NCBI GenBank assembly: GCA_027886175.1
Contig: JAJNNQ010000137.1
Span: forward strand, 32,908,001 to 32,972,000
Reading direction: 5' to 3'
DNA: 64,000 bases
DNA from: Phylloscopus collybita
Lineage: Eukaryota; Chordata; Aves; Passeriformes; Phylloscopidae
Both the position numbers and the translations under genes were made by a program. Positions 26,601 through 41,600 of the stretch are shown here, in pieces. Each line of letters starts with the position of its first letter. Within the stretch, counting starts at the first letter, position 1. A model generated the notes under the pieces. That model was not told the DNA's origin. It was given only the letters and a program-made list of their open reading frames with translations, and searched no databases.

Positions 26601-29600
26601 TTATTATTCTTAATCTTTTTAAAAGGCAAATTTGCTGCTTTAACTCATTTTGCTTCAAAAATCTAAAATGCATGCATGAGCTTAGATGTCACATACAGTG
26701 TTAGCCAAATACGGTTACAGAGGTAGAGAACCGAATTTCCTGATTAAATTATTTTGAGAACCATAATCCTTTTCTTCAGCTGTTCCTTTTCCTCCCTCCC
26801 TAAATGGGAAGAGAACTCTTCTAGAAGTGGTATTTTTTTAGGTGGTTTATTTTTGCCAGCACTGTATGTCCATCTAAATTGACCAAGAAAGTGCATTTTC
26901 ATATTGAGGCCATAGCAGGGAGGTTTCCTTTTTCTGATCTGCAGCTCACTCATTCTGCTCTTGTTTTTGCAGGATTCAGGGCAAGTCATTCCTCTTATTG
27001 TGGAAAGCTGTATCCGATTTATAAATTTATATGGTAAGCTCTGAAAAACACTGTGTCATTTCATTATTGCCCTTTTTTGTATATATTTTACATTACTCAT
27101 TTAGCACCACAGTTTTGTTTTTGAAATACAGATTTAAAGTATCTTAAAAAGTAAATTAATTTTTTACCACTCTCTCTCGTCTTTCCTGCAGGTCTTCAGC
27201 ATCAGGGAATTTTTAGAGTGTCTGGTTCCCAGGTGGAAGTCAATGATATTAAAAATTCATTTGAGAGAGGTAATTGGATTTTTATTTATTTGAGCACCTT
27301 CCTATCTGACATTTTAAAATGTTTTAAATTCTAATTACTTTCTTGGCTGTTGGACAGCTTGTCTGTACTGTGTGTACTGCACCGAAAACTTTGCACCATC
27401 ACATGCTTAAACACAAAGTACAATGATGACATGTGCATGTTTTCCCCCCATTATGTCCCAGGAGCTTGAGGATTTTTCTCATTTTGTTTAGACAAGACAG
27501 ATGACTCTTCTATCAACTGTATACATTAGAGTTTTTTTAATGGTAAACTGCAAATAATAGTTTTTGTATATTTTATTTTAAAGATCCTCATAAAAGAAAG
27601 GTAGTGGGTTTAATTTGATTCAAGAGACTACTTAATGAAATTTGAAAGTCCTGTTGCTTGATCTTCTGGAATACAAGTGCTCAACTTTCTGGTCCCTCTG
27701 CTAAAGTTGCATCATGATCCAGGGAAATAGGGAGTAAAAAAAGGGTCATTCCATTTTTCATTCCCAAAGGAAACTTTAGCCCCAGTGGAGTAATTACATG
27801 AAAAATGCCAGGAAGTAAAACCAGCTTTTTCAATGTCAGTGGCTTGCAACACCCAGCCTAGGATTGCTCTACTAGGGAGAGCAGGATCCAGCCATCCTCC
27901 AACTGTGTTAAAGCTTTACTTGTTACAATTTTTTTTTAAATCCTGCATTCTTTTTTCTTGAGTCTTAAAAGTTGGGTTGTTTTAATTTCTAGGGAAAATT
28001 AAGACTTCTGCAGATCATCTACTAATGACAAAATCCTTGGAGCAAGAAGTCTCGTGACTAAAAGCAAGAAAAAATATGCACAGTATTTTGCTCCCTAGTA
28101 TTCGTTGTATATATCTTGTTAAACCTGATCTTTTCTTTTACAAGTTACATAAAGCAGCTGTTTTCACTTGCTAAGTGAAGCCACATCTCTCCATTCTGCA
28201 GCTTTTAAATCTGCTTATTCTTAACTCCTCCTCCTAGATAGGGTTATCCTTAAAGATCCATACATTTTAAAGTGTTTCAAAATAAAGATTAGGCCTTGAA
28301 AATTACATAAATAAATAGTGCAGTCGTGGCTGAGATTTCAGTTGGGTTTTAAACAAAATGGTTGAATGAATTCCTGATGTTTTAACTTTTTAGAATAAAG
28401 AAGCATTTTCCATTAATGAGTGATCTAACTCCATTTGTTTTATGTAGGGCTCCAAATAAAAGTCTGCAAAACTCTATTCAATTAAGAGCATTTGGCTTTT
28501 TTATTTTACTAACTGTAAATCACAGCATGTCCATAAATACCTAGCTGGAAGTTCAGGACCTAAGAGAGCACTAGGTTATATAATTTTAAGGAAGCTTTAC
28601 TTAGGCTGCCTTTTTTTAGTTTAATCATAGCCTGGGATTTCTAAATCAGTGTTTATTATCTTACTTGAATGCTTGCATTGCCACCTCCCACACACTAAAA
28701 ACAAAACCCGCCCAAAATGTCATTCACTTATAAAAATGTTCCATGCTTCTGCATGTGTGTTCATTCACTTTATTTACTTTTTAAGGTGAAAATCCTTTGG
28801 CAGATGACCAAAGTAACCATGACATTAACTCAGTTGCTGGAGTACTGAAGCTCTATTTCCGAGGGCTGGAAAATCCTGTCTTTCCTAAGGAAAGATTTAA
28901 TGATCTTATTTCTTGTATCAGTAAGTAGAAATTTCTGGTTTTTCTCAATAGAATTTTACTTTCAGATACACAGTAGTAGCCTGAAAAAAAGAGCTAACTT
29001 CACAGATTTTCCTGAGATTATTTGTTTGCCACGTGTAGCAGTCTGGCTCAGTTGTTAGTCATGCTCACAGCTGTGATTGTTCTCTTTTTCCATTGGGATT
29101 AATGTACAGTACAATTCTTTGTTTCATAGGGGAAGAAGAATATCTTTTGGTATACAAGGGATAGTTAAATTTAAACACATTATTATTTTCCTCTGTGCAC
29201 TGAGGCAGACAGAAGTGCATGAAGTCATGAACATGCAAACAGATTGTGTTACTTTCCAAGGTTTTCATGCCCCACGGCTTGGGGTCAGGACTGGTGAATA
29301 AGTAACTAACTGCTCAACATTGTGTGATTCTGGACCTTTATTGTGCTCAGCTGAAAGCCACCGATCCAGCCCAGAAAACTCTCTGGTGCAGGGTTGGAGG
29401 GGAGCACCTGAGTGTTGTCTGTGGGAGAGCCTGCTCTGCCTTCTACACGTGAGTTCTAATGGGATGCCTTGGAGGAGCATCACATGACCTGTGCCCTGCT
29501 GGTGCTCATAGCCAGACACAGAGAGGTTGGAGTGATTTGGGAAGTTGTCAGTGGATGAGTGAATTGCTCTGACATGCACAAAACCTCTTCCAGTTCACTG

Positions 29601-32600
29601 ACCCCTGCAGGTGTCGAGGGGTGAGGCCAAGCCAGCCATCAGTAGACTTGCTGTTCCCTCTGGGCACAGTGGTCAGAGGAGCTTTGAGGAAGAATTTCCT
29701 TTCTACTCTTCCTTTATAATTTGCCTCCTTCAATACAATGGAGAAAGAGGCAGTTTCACAGGTAATGAGAGTCCTTTGGGATATTAATTAGGTCAAGCTC
29801 TCCAAACTGTTATTTTGGCAGAGGTCTCAGCCCAGCAGGCAGGGCCACCAATTGATGGGTGCACAGTGTCCCAGGCTGGCAATCAGGTGTGGGGTTTGGC
29901 TCCCAACTTGGGGCACACAGTGTGTGTGGTTTGCTTCCCACGTAGGGAGGATTGCAGTAATTCCTCCAGGAGGTTACAAATCCGTGGATCACTGTGACCA
30001 CGTCTATGTGCAGTGTTTTGTATTTGAGGGGTTTTTGCAGGGTTTTCTGCAGCTGCTGCTCTTTGCAGGCTTGGTGGCACTGAGGAGTCCTAAAGACCTG
30101 AAAACCACAGTCTGATTCCTGATGCTGAGGGGGACACTGTCTTTTTAGGAAGCATAATCCTGCTTCTGCTTCAGTTCAGCTTTAACTGACTGTGGTGCAC
30201 AGCCCAGAAAATCTCTGCAAGTCATAGAAATTGAAATCTAAAAAACGATCATTTTGACGGAGTGGTTTTCTGCATGACAGGCATGATAAAACTTTACCTA
30301 ATAATCCTGTGCCAGTTTCCATAACTTCTGGATGAATTAAAGCATATCTGCTGAAAAAAATCGTTGATTTAGTGGCTCTAGTTGATAGAAAATATACCAC
30401 ATTCTTGGATAAACTGTTCAAATGTATAATCACTTTCAGTATGAAACGTTTGTACCAGATTTCTTTCTCAATGTTTCTGCTGTCAGATTCTGCCCTTTTG
30501 ATCTCTTTATAAAGTCTTCATTATTTTGACTTAAGCATTAAGAAAAATATAAGTGGTGAAGATGTTACTGCAGCCTGCTGTGTTGAAGAGCTTTAAATAC
30601 AATTGTAAACTAAATTGTAAAATACCACGAATGAGAGTTCAGGAAATACAAAGATACTTACCCAAAACAGCCTTTTAAATATGTTCCAAGAAGAGGAACC
30701 TGGATGATTCCAGAGTTCTCATTCAGCATTGAAGGTGCTGAAGAGGGAATGGGGTGTTTGGAAAGAGGGGTAGAAGTTCAATGGACTGAGCAGATAGATA
30801 TATGTGGCACCTGCACAGGCAGGAGAGATTCACCAAACTTAAAGAGCATCACTGTCTGAGAGGTTCCAGTTCAGTTTTCCTGGAAAAAAAGCATTTATTT
30901 TGTTGTTAAGAACTTGAAGAAAAATGGCTGTGAATACTAGATCCTAGTGCTAGACCTTGTTTTCCATAGGAAATGTCCAACTATTACATGTCCCTAGTAG
31001 GCAATGAATTATTTTCTTGCAAAAGAGTTGCCAGCCTTTTATTTAAATCATAGTATCATCCAGCAGAACTGAAATCAGTAACAACAATAGCCTGGAACAA
31101 AGTCACCGCTTTTCACAACAACATTTTAAAATGTTTATTGAGAAAGAGGTGTTGCCATCTGATCCTGGTTTAGACTGAGTGTTCTCTGATGGTGTCATAA
31201 ATCTGGGTTGTCATCTCTACGACAGTTTGTCAACACAAGGTGTAATGACTGAATAGTTCTGCTAGCATTGACTTCTCCTATTCCTGTTGTACAAGAAAGG
31301 AGAGGATTTCAGTTGGATAACATGTTGTAAGAGTCTAAGGTCTATTTTCTTACAGGTTTTGGGAGAAACATGGGAGTGATGATTTTGTTGTTTGATTTGG
31401 TTTTCACAAGATTATCATTAGGGGCACGGTGAAATGGCATATCAATGCCTTCAGCACAGGGAGGAGAGTTAAGTGTGGAGCAAGATGTGACAAAGGAAGT
31501 TTTCTCTTTGAGCACATGGGGTGAGTTTACTTTGTGTTGTCACAGTGGGGGGAGTTTGAATAAAGTATGAGAAAAGAAATAGCTCTTGTGCCTTGCACCC
31601 AGAGCCAGCCTCAGAACCATATGCTGAGATCAAGGAGTTGTGTGGCTGCATCTTCTGGTTACCTGAGAAGCCTGAGATGGAGTATTTTTAGAGCTGTGTA
31701 CTATTCTGTGTGCTTTGAATGGTGCACTACTTCCAAGGAATAAGAAAGCTTTGTTGGGGAAAAAAACCAAAACAAACCAGCATTTCGAAATACACTATGT
31801 AGCACCTACATGGTACATGGTACATACTGTCATAAACTGTGGGTCTAAAACACCGTTTCCTTGCTATGTTTTAACCTTAACACTGGATATCTTGCAAAAA
31901 GGGAAACAGCCTAGGCAAGATTTCTCCTTCATTTCAGACTTTGAATCAGTCGTAGTTGTATTAGGTTTTTTCTGTGCTTATGTGGCCTCACGTGTTATGT
32001 ATCTTGGTCTTCCTGCTAATGGGAGCAGGGCCAGACTCCCTTTTTGCTGTGAGAACTTAGGTTACTGTAACTTCTTTAGATCACAATTGATATATAAAGT
32101 CCAGAAATTTTTCACATGTTTAATTAAGCATTTTTAATAGTCTTAATTCATATTGCATTCTTGATCTGAAAAACAGTGAGGAAAGGAATAAAAATTCTTT
32201 TCAAGTAGTTTTTCAAAATAAATGTCAGTGTGGTTTCTTAATCATTGGCAGAAATTTTTACAGAAGGGGAGAGGGAGAAAGCAAATTTGTAAAGTTAATG
32301 TTCACATAAAACCGTAAAAGGGCAGAATGTCACACATTTTATATGGAAATGTAATGTTGCCAGTGAAAAAACCCTTGAAACTGAAGTACTTAGTTATGGA
32401 TGTCAGGCATAATTGAGGCTACAGCTGCAAAATGAACCTTTCCTCAGTACAGCCACTGAGAAATTCCTTTACATTTATGCATATATTTCCAAATGAAAGA
32501 GAGCATTGTGAGTTAATGCTTTCCATTTTGTAAATACAGTGGAAACAATGCAAAATTACTGTGATTTTTGTGGCAATTTGTATTAACTACACTCATGAGA

Positions 32601-35600
32601 ACAGTGTTATTCTGTTTGGGCTTATGATCTAATTTAGATAAAATTTGGGCCAAGTTATATGCTCTGGGCCAGAGCAAGCATGAAAGGTAGATCAGAACAT
32701 AAAGAATCCATCTGATTATGGGCCATAATTGTTTATTCTCTTCTTAAGGAGTGGCTGCTCTTGCTCCCAGCAGCATGCTGTAATCTAGAGGACAATCCAA
32801 GGTCGGGGTGGGAAGGAGGAGAGTCACAGTGCACTTCTTTCTGCCCCTCTGTAGGAACAGATTGGGCCAAAGACAAGAAAAGTGTTTGTAACAGGAGCTA
32901 GGTGGAGGCAGAAGGTGCAGAAGCTGAGCTCAGTGGGGTGGCTGTAATTCACTTCACTGCTGGGGGTCTGCAGTTTCTCTGCTGGTGTGAGCTCTTACAC
33001 ACATGGCTTACTTAAGTCCACATTTACATAGACAGCTGTGCCATGCAGCAGCAGACACACCTTAGCTATTTCAGACTGCTTAAATTCTGCACAGAGCATT
33101 ACAGTTCTTCATGGTTTCATCTCCCTTGCCTTAAATTTCATAGACAGAAATGGCAAGATGAATGAAAAATTACATCTTTTTTCCTTCTGATTTTTATCAT
33201 TTTAGTTCCTTGCCACCAGCAGTGCCTGTTTACCTAAAGACATAAATGTTATGAAAGAAAATTATTTTACTGCTTTTCCAGACTATTGCCCATTACTTAA
33301 AAAGTAAAAAAACCATTCTGAATGGTCAACTCTCCATGAAAAAGTTTCAACAAAATAGAAGTGTTTTCTTCCTGAAGTGACAGTGGAGACTGCTGGGTTT
33401 GTCCTCCTGTAATGCCTTCTTAAATAGATCTGAAAGAGCTGTAAGTGGCATTGCTGAGTTAATATATACATCTTTGAGCTGGATTGGACTCATCTACCAA
33501 AATGAAAAGAGGCACAAATTGTTAACTTCAGCACTAATACATATTCATGTAGATAACTTGTCAGCTGCAAATTGACCATAAAAATTACATCTGCAAGTGT
33601 AACTCAGTCCCATTTGACATTCACAGGGTGTGTAAAATATGCATTAGGCATTTACTCTGTTACTAGTAGGCACCACACCAAGTGGAAATAGCAAGTAACC
33701 CCCACAAAGAGATACTACATTGGATTTTATCTTTCCAAGCCGTGGTCTTAGAGAGACATCTTACATTACCATTGTTTGCTTCCTCCTTTGTGCTACTATT
33801 GCTGTGAAATATGCTTACCTAGCACAGCACTGGATGTTAGTTGTAACACAATTCATTAGTTGCTGACACCAGTTTTCTCTTCCCATATGTTTTGATCAAT
33901 TATCTCTTCCCTTTGCCACACGTTTGCAGTGCTGTTGTTCATACTGAGCTTGGCCCATGGAGGCTGGCTGTTAAGAGAGGCTGCTCAAACATTCACAGTC
34001 CAGAACTGATGTTTCTGAGCTCTGCCTGCTGCCAGGCTGAACCTTCTCACTTGGATAACCATGTCTCACCTCTAGTGCTGGAGAGGCTATGTGTACAACC
34101 AAGTACAGTGCTTCCTTTGCTTCTTTAAATTCAAAAGACAGAGTAGTATGCAGCTTCCAGTTGGCCCAAAATATTCTGAAACAACCAACAATTTCTCTCT
34201 TGCAAAAGATTTGTGTTCTGCATCATTGCATCTATATGTTTGAGTATGTTGCCTTTCACATGCTCCACTACCTCAGAGTTATTGTTTAATTGAACTTCAA
34301 TTTACATTTTCTTAATGTTACTTGGGATGAATATACCCCTATTTTTATTTCTAATTTAGTTTTTGTTTATCTGTGTTTGGGGGCTTCTGTTAGCAATTGT
34401 GTTTTCTCCCCTCTCAGGATTCCTTTACTCTTCTGTGATAGATTGTTCACTTCTGATTTGTTTCACTTAAGAGTTACCTTTGCAAAAACCTCATTTTGAG
34501 TGACCAGGTAGTTAAAACTGTTATTTCTCCTGGAAAATAGAGATTCATTGTCTCTGCAGTAAGTGAAGGTGACAGTGTCTCTCCAGAAAAGGTTCCACTG
34601 TTCTTGGAGACTGAAGATCACACATTTCAAAACTTGAGTGCCCAGGATTTATGTCTATCTCATGCAATTGAGGACCAGTCCTTAGTGTGTGGCTGGCAGA
34701 GAGGCAGCTAGCTGATAAATATCTGCATTGGCATTAATCTCATCTGGATTCCTTCATCCAGATCAAGGACATGGAGTCTTTGCAGAGTAAGTCCATATGA
34801 GATCAGTAAATAAAATCTTTTCCAAGAGCAACGCAGGATTGCACCTCAACAGATTTTCTTGTGGAGCTTGTGATCTACTGTTTTTGGAGGATTTTATGAA
34901 CAAGTTGAACAGACAGAGGAGGTTAAAGTGAAGTCAGAGGCTAAGGTTGTAGACTTAAATGACCTCTGAGCTCTCTCTTTTTCATTTTTGATAGTAAGTG
35001 GTGGAAGCTTCTTAGATCCAAAGCACCTCAGAAACTTAGATGCCTAGATAATATTATGGATACACAGAAAATCAAATTCCGTATATTATTAGAGTACATT
35101 ATTCCATTCTTGTCTGATGAAAATGCATTAATAATTCTGGGCTCAGGTGCCTGGCTCTTCCACAAAGTGCTGTAGTCATGAAACTCCAGAAGCTGACTCC
35201 TGCCCCTCCTCTTGTTTCACCCTACAAGTATCTCCTGTATAAAAGCTCTGCTTTGACAGAAAGCACAGTGTTCCCACAGCAGACATCTTCTCATTTAGCT
35301 TACAGGAAGCTCTCCTGCTTGTGGGTTTGACCCCCGTGGCAGACATGGCTCTGGAAGGCCAGTATATCAGACAAGAGCTCCAAAAGTTTTGCTTTGCTCT
35401 GAGAACTGGGAACTAGAAAATAATAACCATCTCACTGCGTGATATTTACTTGACATTAGCCTTGATTTGCAGTTGATAATCCTGTGTCCTTCATAGAGAT
35501 CTCTCTTCCCTGTGTGTCTCCACAGTCAGAAAAAATTACGTTAGTTCTCAGTGTGTTTGGCCTTGCCGCAGGCTTGTCCGCTTGCTTGTCTTTGGGAATG

Positions 35601-38600
35601 TGAGCCTCATTATATCATTAGAGTAATGAACCAGTTTTCAAATCCCCTGATTTCTATTTCAGCTTGGCAGTTAAATTCCTTTACTAGGATAAACCATGTA
35701 GTATCAAGCACTTCTGTTTTCTTAGCTGAGAAATGTGTAATAACTCACCAGGCACTGAGGTAAAAAAAAAGTCAGAGTAATGAGAAGAGTGTCTCCAACA
35801 GAAGTACTGTGAGAGGGGAGGCATGTCCAGCTTTCTCCAGAACTGGGCTTGCCAGTATTTCCTTGCAGCACCCAGCCTATAGGTTGGATGGCCCTTCTGC
35901 CCTGAGGGTCTCTTCAGCAAAGCCAGCGGAGGCAAAGTAATGCTTTAGCTTTCCTCTGCATGGGAAGCAGCAGAGCTGCAAATGCTTCTGCCTGCATGTA
36001 AAAAGATTGCTCTGTATTCATTCCATCTTTCCTAAGTACCCTAACACTCATGTACTGCATACACTCAAGCAACAATGAAATTCAGCTCCACATTTAAAAG
36101 CAGCATGCAAATACATTACATCATTACTTATCTCCTTTAAACCAAATCAGTGCTGGGAAATAAAAGTCTCTTGAAATAATATGGAAAGCACATAAATTTA
36201 CCACTTGACAGTAGTTTGGATTTTCCAATAAGTCCCTTTTCCAATAAAGGGACTTTAATGGAAACTGGGTCTGGGTTACCAGGAAAGCACTGGAAACACA
36301 CACATCTCATTCAAGCACGTATGGCTTGTAACTGCTTCAGCATGGAGTTCAGGTCACTTCTAGTACTTAGTACTGATCATGCTTTTGGTAGAACAGCTGG
36401 GATAGTTCAACACATGACTACACAGCCAGAATCTCTGTACCTACTCTGCCATCTCTGCACTGCCTACTGGGACTAGTTCCTAACTCATGCATCCTGTCAA
36501 ACTTGTCTAGGAATTGCTTGGAAGAATTGTAGTGGGCAGGGACCACAAGCACACTGGAGAGTGTGAAAACTACTGAATGGTAGTTTCCTGCCAGTGTGCC
36601 CCATCCTGGTTTAGCTCACTAGTTTAGACAGAGCTATTGCAGCCATACAGGCAGCAGACTGCTGGAAGGAGTTGCTGAACCCACCTTGGGTCCCAGCCCG
36701 GTGCATCTCTCAGGTCTGATTTGAATTCAGCAATGTGTGAACCTGGCCCAGGACCAGTCTCCAGAATTGTCTGGAGGAGTCAGGACTGTAGCACAAGAAA
36801 GGCTGTAATGCAAAAGGCAAGTGCTGGTGTTGCATCAAAACTCCCTTCCAGCTTCCCACATGCAGCACACAGTGCTGCTGGAGCAGGAGTGTTGAAAGAT
36901 GCATTGGAATGGGAAAGGAGAACTGTTGTTTCTCTATGGATCTTCACTGTGCAGGCAGCTCCCAGACTTAGCATGTCCCTGCCGTGGACACCAGTTCTCA
37001 ACCAGTAACCAGAAATACTTCTTGACTCATGCAGTCCATGTTTACAAGAAACACAAAAATAAGTTTTAGGTCCCATGCACCACTTGAGACGGCTTGAACT
37101 GATTTCCAGCTAGTGTTTGGGTTCAGAGTGACTCATTAGGTTATAAATTATACAGTTTGTCAGCAGTCCTTTTTCCTACCAGCTCTGCAGCAGCTCACCA
37201 GGGACCCCAGCCTTCAGGGTCTCTGCTGGGGAATAGGTTTTTACTTCCTGCCAGAGTTTTGCTATTCTGTTCCTGCAGTAGATACCATAATCCAAATGGA
37301 CTTCCTTCATGCAAGCAATGGTAGGCTGTTGTCCTTCTGCAGAAACTGATGGAGGCCAGTTTGACCCCATCCCAGAATCTTTTGGTCCCAGCCCACTAGT
37401 GGTGCTGAGCCAGGGGAATCTCCTGTGAATGCTCATGTGGGGGCAGATCTCACAGCCTTTTGCTGCACTGGCATTTCCTAGTGAACTATAACACTTCTAG
37501 GTGGCAACCAGAATCTTGCTGCCAGCATGCTCTTCTAATGCTTAGTTTTTAATACCAAAATAACAATTACTAGATACCAGTTTTCTTCTAAGAAATATAA
37601 GTCAACACACATTTTGCATCTTCAAACACTGAAATAGCCATACCAAAGAGCACAGAAGTAATGCAATACCAGTAATTCTGTTTACACTTACCACATTTTT
37701 ACATAAGTAATTACTTCAGTTGTGGATTCCCAACAATCACATTTTGTGGTACAATTGGCTTTTCAGGTATTGGAATCAGCTTCTGGTTCTGATTTCCAAA
37801 TTTTTGAATATCTACTTTAGTGCCACTGGACAGGATTTCCCAGCTTAGTCTGCTGAGATTTCCCCTAGATGTTGTTAATTGCAGCATACTTTCTTGGCTC
37901 ACATAAAAAGCATTACTGAAATTTGAGGTTGTTTCCAACAGTGTCATTTACTGTGGAGTCAGAAAACACACTGAGTGAAAAACTGAGATACTGCTTATTC
38001 TGAAAAACAGTTCAAGCTTTTAACCCATTGTCCCACTTGCAGCCACAGTCTTTCTGACCAACATAGGAGATAGTACATCCTATGCACTATTCCTACTGTT
38101 AAAGATATTAGGAACTGATACTTTTATCAGACGATTTTTCCTACTTCAGAAGAATTTCTATGGACTGCTATAAAATCATTTGAGAAAAACGCAATCTTTC
38201 CATTTCTTGGCACCATACCAAAAAAAAAATAAGGCCTTTCTCCTATTTTGCCACTAAGAGAGTTATAGCTGGACATCTGGTTAAGAACACTTGCTAGAGA
38301 ATGTTGGTGATTTGATTATATATCTGTTGTGAACATTCAAATAAAGAGAATGCATCTGTTTTTGAAAGGAATAGCCAACACCTTTCCTTGGTTCCTTCAG
38401 GTTATTTATGTACTGTTTTTGTGGTTTTGTGAGCTGTCAAGCTCAGCAGGTGGCCAGCATTTGACTTAGACAGATTTGTATCTTCTTTAAAGACTGTTGC
38501 TTTCAAGTTGTGTGGTTTTAATGAGAGGCAGAAGAACTTACAAATCTCATGTTTCTACTAGGCCAAAATTAGACAATATTGACTGGAGGCATGTGATTGA

Positions 38601-41600
38601 TGGAGTCAAAGTAAATTGAGTAAATTGACTGAATACTATTTCAGACAGTCATATACAAGGGAACATAAAACACTTTCTACTATTTGCAGGAATAGACAAT
38701 CTCTATGAGAGGGCTCTTCACATCCGCAAACTCCTCCTTACTTTGCCCAGGTCGGTCCTGATAGTGATGAGATACCTCTTCGCCTTCCTCAACCAGTAAG
38801 TACTTACCCCAGGTACTGCATCTTTATCTGCCCTCCTTTGTTGCTGTTGGAGTTCTTTGGGTTGACTCATGCTCTGTGTAGAATTCACGTTTAAGCTACA
38901 TTTAACACAAAAGACAATCTTCTAATTGGCAGTGAAAATAGAATGAAAATGCTGGATTCCACTCAAATTAAAATTCCATTTGTCCAAAATTGAACAAGAT
39001 AGATTAAAGTATTGTCTGAAATGGGGAGTGCAGTCTACAGCATTAAAGCTGGCAACAAAATAGGCCGTTAAGAAAAATAACAAATACAAACTGTAGCTAC
39101 ATTAAAACTAGTTTATGCAATCTAAAAATGCATTTCTTTCCCTTATCTCAAGCTGATTTCTCCTGATAAGAAAAAAAAAACAACCAGTATATTCAAGCAA
39201 CACAGGCCCTGCAAGCTACCTGTTTGATGCTAGGCACTGCCAGGGTGAGACTTTGTCTTGCTGCTTCTGTTTTCTGATAACAGGAGTGTGAGTATAGAGA
39301 ACACACATCTCCTGTGTATGCTTTGATGTAGAGTAGCTTGGTTCTCACATTGCAAAACCCCACAGAAGGAGGGTTGTGTGAGAGAGGGAAGGTGGTGTTA
39401 TGTCCTCATTATCCCAGAAAAAACTTTCTGTAAGAGAAAATAAAAGACAGGTTGGGCAGTTGAACTGTGTTTCTCCCTCCAGTCCTTCATGGCCCTCTCT
39501 GGTTTTGCTGACCCCAATGGTTTCACAGAAAATTTTGCTTATATGCACTTTAACCTGATTCTAACTTTTCTCTTTCTACTGTTGATTTGTCTGCTTCCTG
39601 ATATATCTGTTTTCATATCACCTTTTTTCTCTTTTATCCTAATTTTGCCCTTTGCTGATTCATTCTGTCTTTGTGACCTTCCTCATTTCATCCAGCCTGT
39701 CTGTTCCTATAGAAACAGGATCTTTTGGAGCCAGGTTATTTGTTCATGCCTGTAGTCACAGCTGTTCCTGTTTCCTTTCTTCTAGCAATTTCTGAACCAC
39801 TCTCAAGCAGTATTTAAGAGAGGGGCAGAGATCTGAAGTTTTATGAAAACAGCCATTCTTTTGAAACTGAATCCACCCCCCAGGAATGACACCATGTAAA
39901 TGTCTTAAAAGCTTACATCACAGCTTCTCCTCTGCAGAGACATACAGATCAACCAGAGCTGTATGGGGTTGTACTTGTTACGTGGTCATGTTCGCTACAT
40001 CTGTGCTCTCCACAGGAATACAGTTTGGAAAGCAGACTAAATGCCTTACTGCCTCCAGATTGCTCCTGGTGCATCCACAGGAAAAATATTTCCATTATTT
40101 GACTTCCTGCAAATCCAGTTCTGATTTTTGCATATGCAGTTATGCCTGCTTGGTCACAGAAGTCATCAGGTCTCATGGCAGACCTAACCTGGTGTAGCCT
40201 CCCATTAAAAGCTCCAAAGTTAGATCAAGTTGCTCAAGGCTTTGGCCAGTCAAGAACCTCAAACAGCAGCAACTCCCCAGCCTCTCCAGGCAGTCAGTCC
40301 CAGTACTTGGTCATTTTTACAGTAAAGAATTTTTTCCCACTTTCATTGGAATATCCCTTGCTATGCCTTTCATCCCTTTGCACCTGTGTCTTGCTCTTGT
40401 TTATAATCTTATATATTGTAGGAGATTGCAGTTAAATTCTCCAGTACCCTTCTTGTCTAAAGGCTGAACAAACCCATTTCTGTCTGCTTTAGATTATAAT
40501 TCATATGCTTCAGCTCCCCAGCCATCTCCATAGTAGTCCTTTTCTGGGCTTGTACCAGTTTGTCAGTCTCTCAAAACTAGCCACAGAACCTCATGTGCAA
40601 CTTCACAAGCACCAGTTGGAAAAGGAATAATTAATTCCCTTAACCTGCTGGCTTTTCTCTTCCTAATATAGCCACAAATGCTGTGGAATAACTTCCATCC
40701 CATGGGCAGGACTTTGTGTTCATCCTTGTTGGACTTGACTGAATTCCCATTTCTCCATTCCTCCATCTTGTCAAGGTCCTTCTAAGTGGTAGCCCTGTGT
40801 CCGCCCTTTGGCACATTTACTGCCCCCTTCCCAGCATGGCATCATCTGTAAGTTGGCTGAGTTGTGCACTCCATCCCCTTGTCTAGGCTGTTCATGGGGA
40901 TGCTGAACAGTACCAGCCTTGTTATTGAGCCCTGAGGAGCACTGCATGTTAACAGCCATCAGCAGAACTTCACATTTCACTATGACAGTTATTATCTTTT
41001 TTTAATAGTTTTGCATGTATAAAGTTTGAACCACCTGATAAATCTTCTGATTTATCAACAAGATGTCTCCAATTAACACACAGGACAGGATAGTAAATCA
41101 TGGCATAAGGAAGGGGTGAACGTAATTAATTCTAAAAGCTAGTTATGAGGGTAGTCATTTAGCAGTTTTGCCTCATGCATATGTATTGTTTATACATGGA
41201 AAACACTCTCTAAAATTCCCTTTCTAGAGGGAACATAGTGTTGCATTTGAACACAACCAGACATCAGAATTCCTATGCTGCTTCAGAGTACAGGACAGCG
41301 TAGTATAGGCCATCCCAGCTCTTCAGGTTCTGCTTGACAGGCCCTGCACAGAACCATTCAAAAGTCAGCTTTTCCAGTAAAAATGCCAGGGGAATAGATA
41401 GAAACTTCTCATTCAAAATTGAAAACTAGTAACGTATTTTCTGGAAGAAAGGAGAGCTTCCAAAAGTTGATTAATAAGAACAATGAAAGCTTTTTGTTTG
41501 GACGCTTACATAATGAAACTATTGTGGGAGTTTGTGGGCAGAAGGCAAGGTGCTTAGGAATTTTAGGCTATATGGTAAAAACAGAAACCAAAAGTCACAA

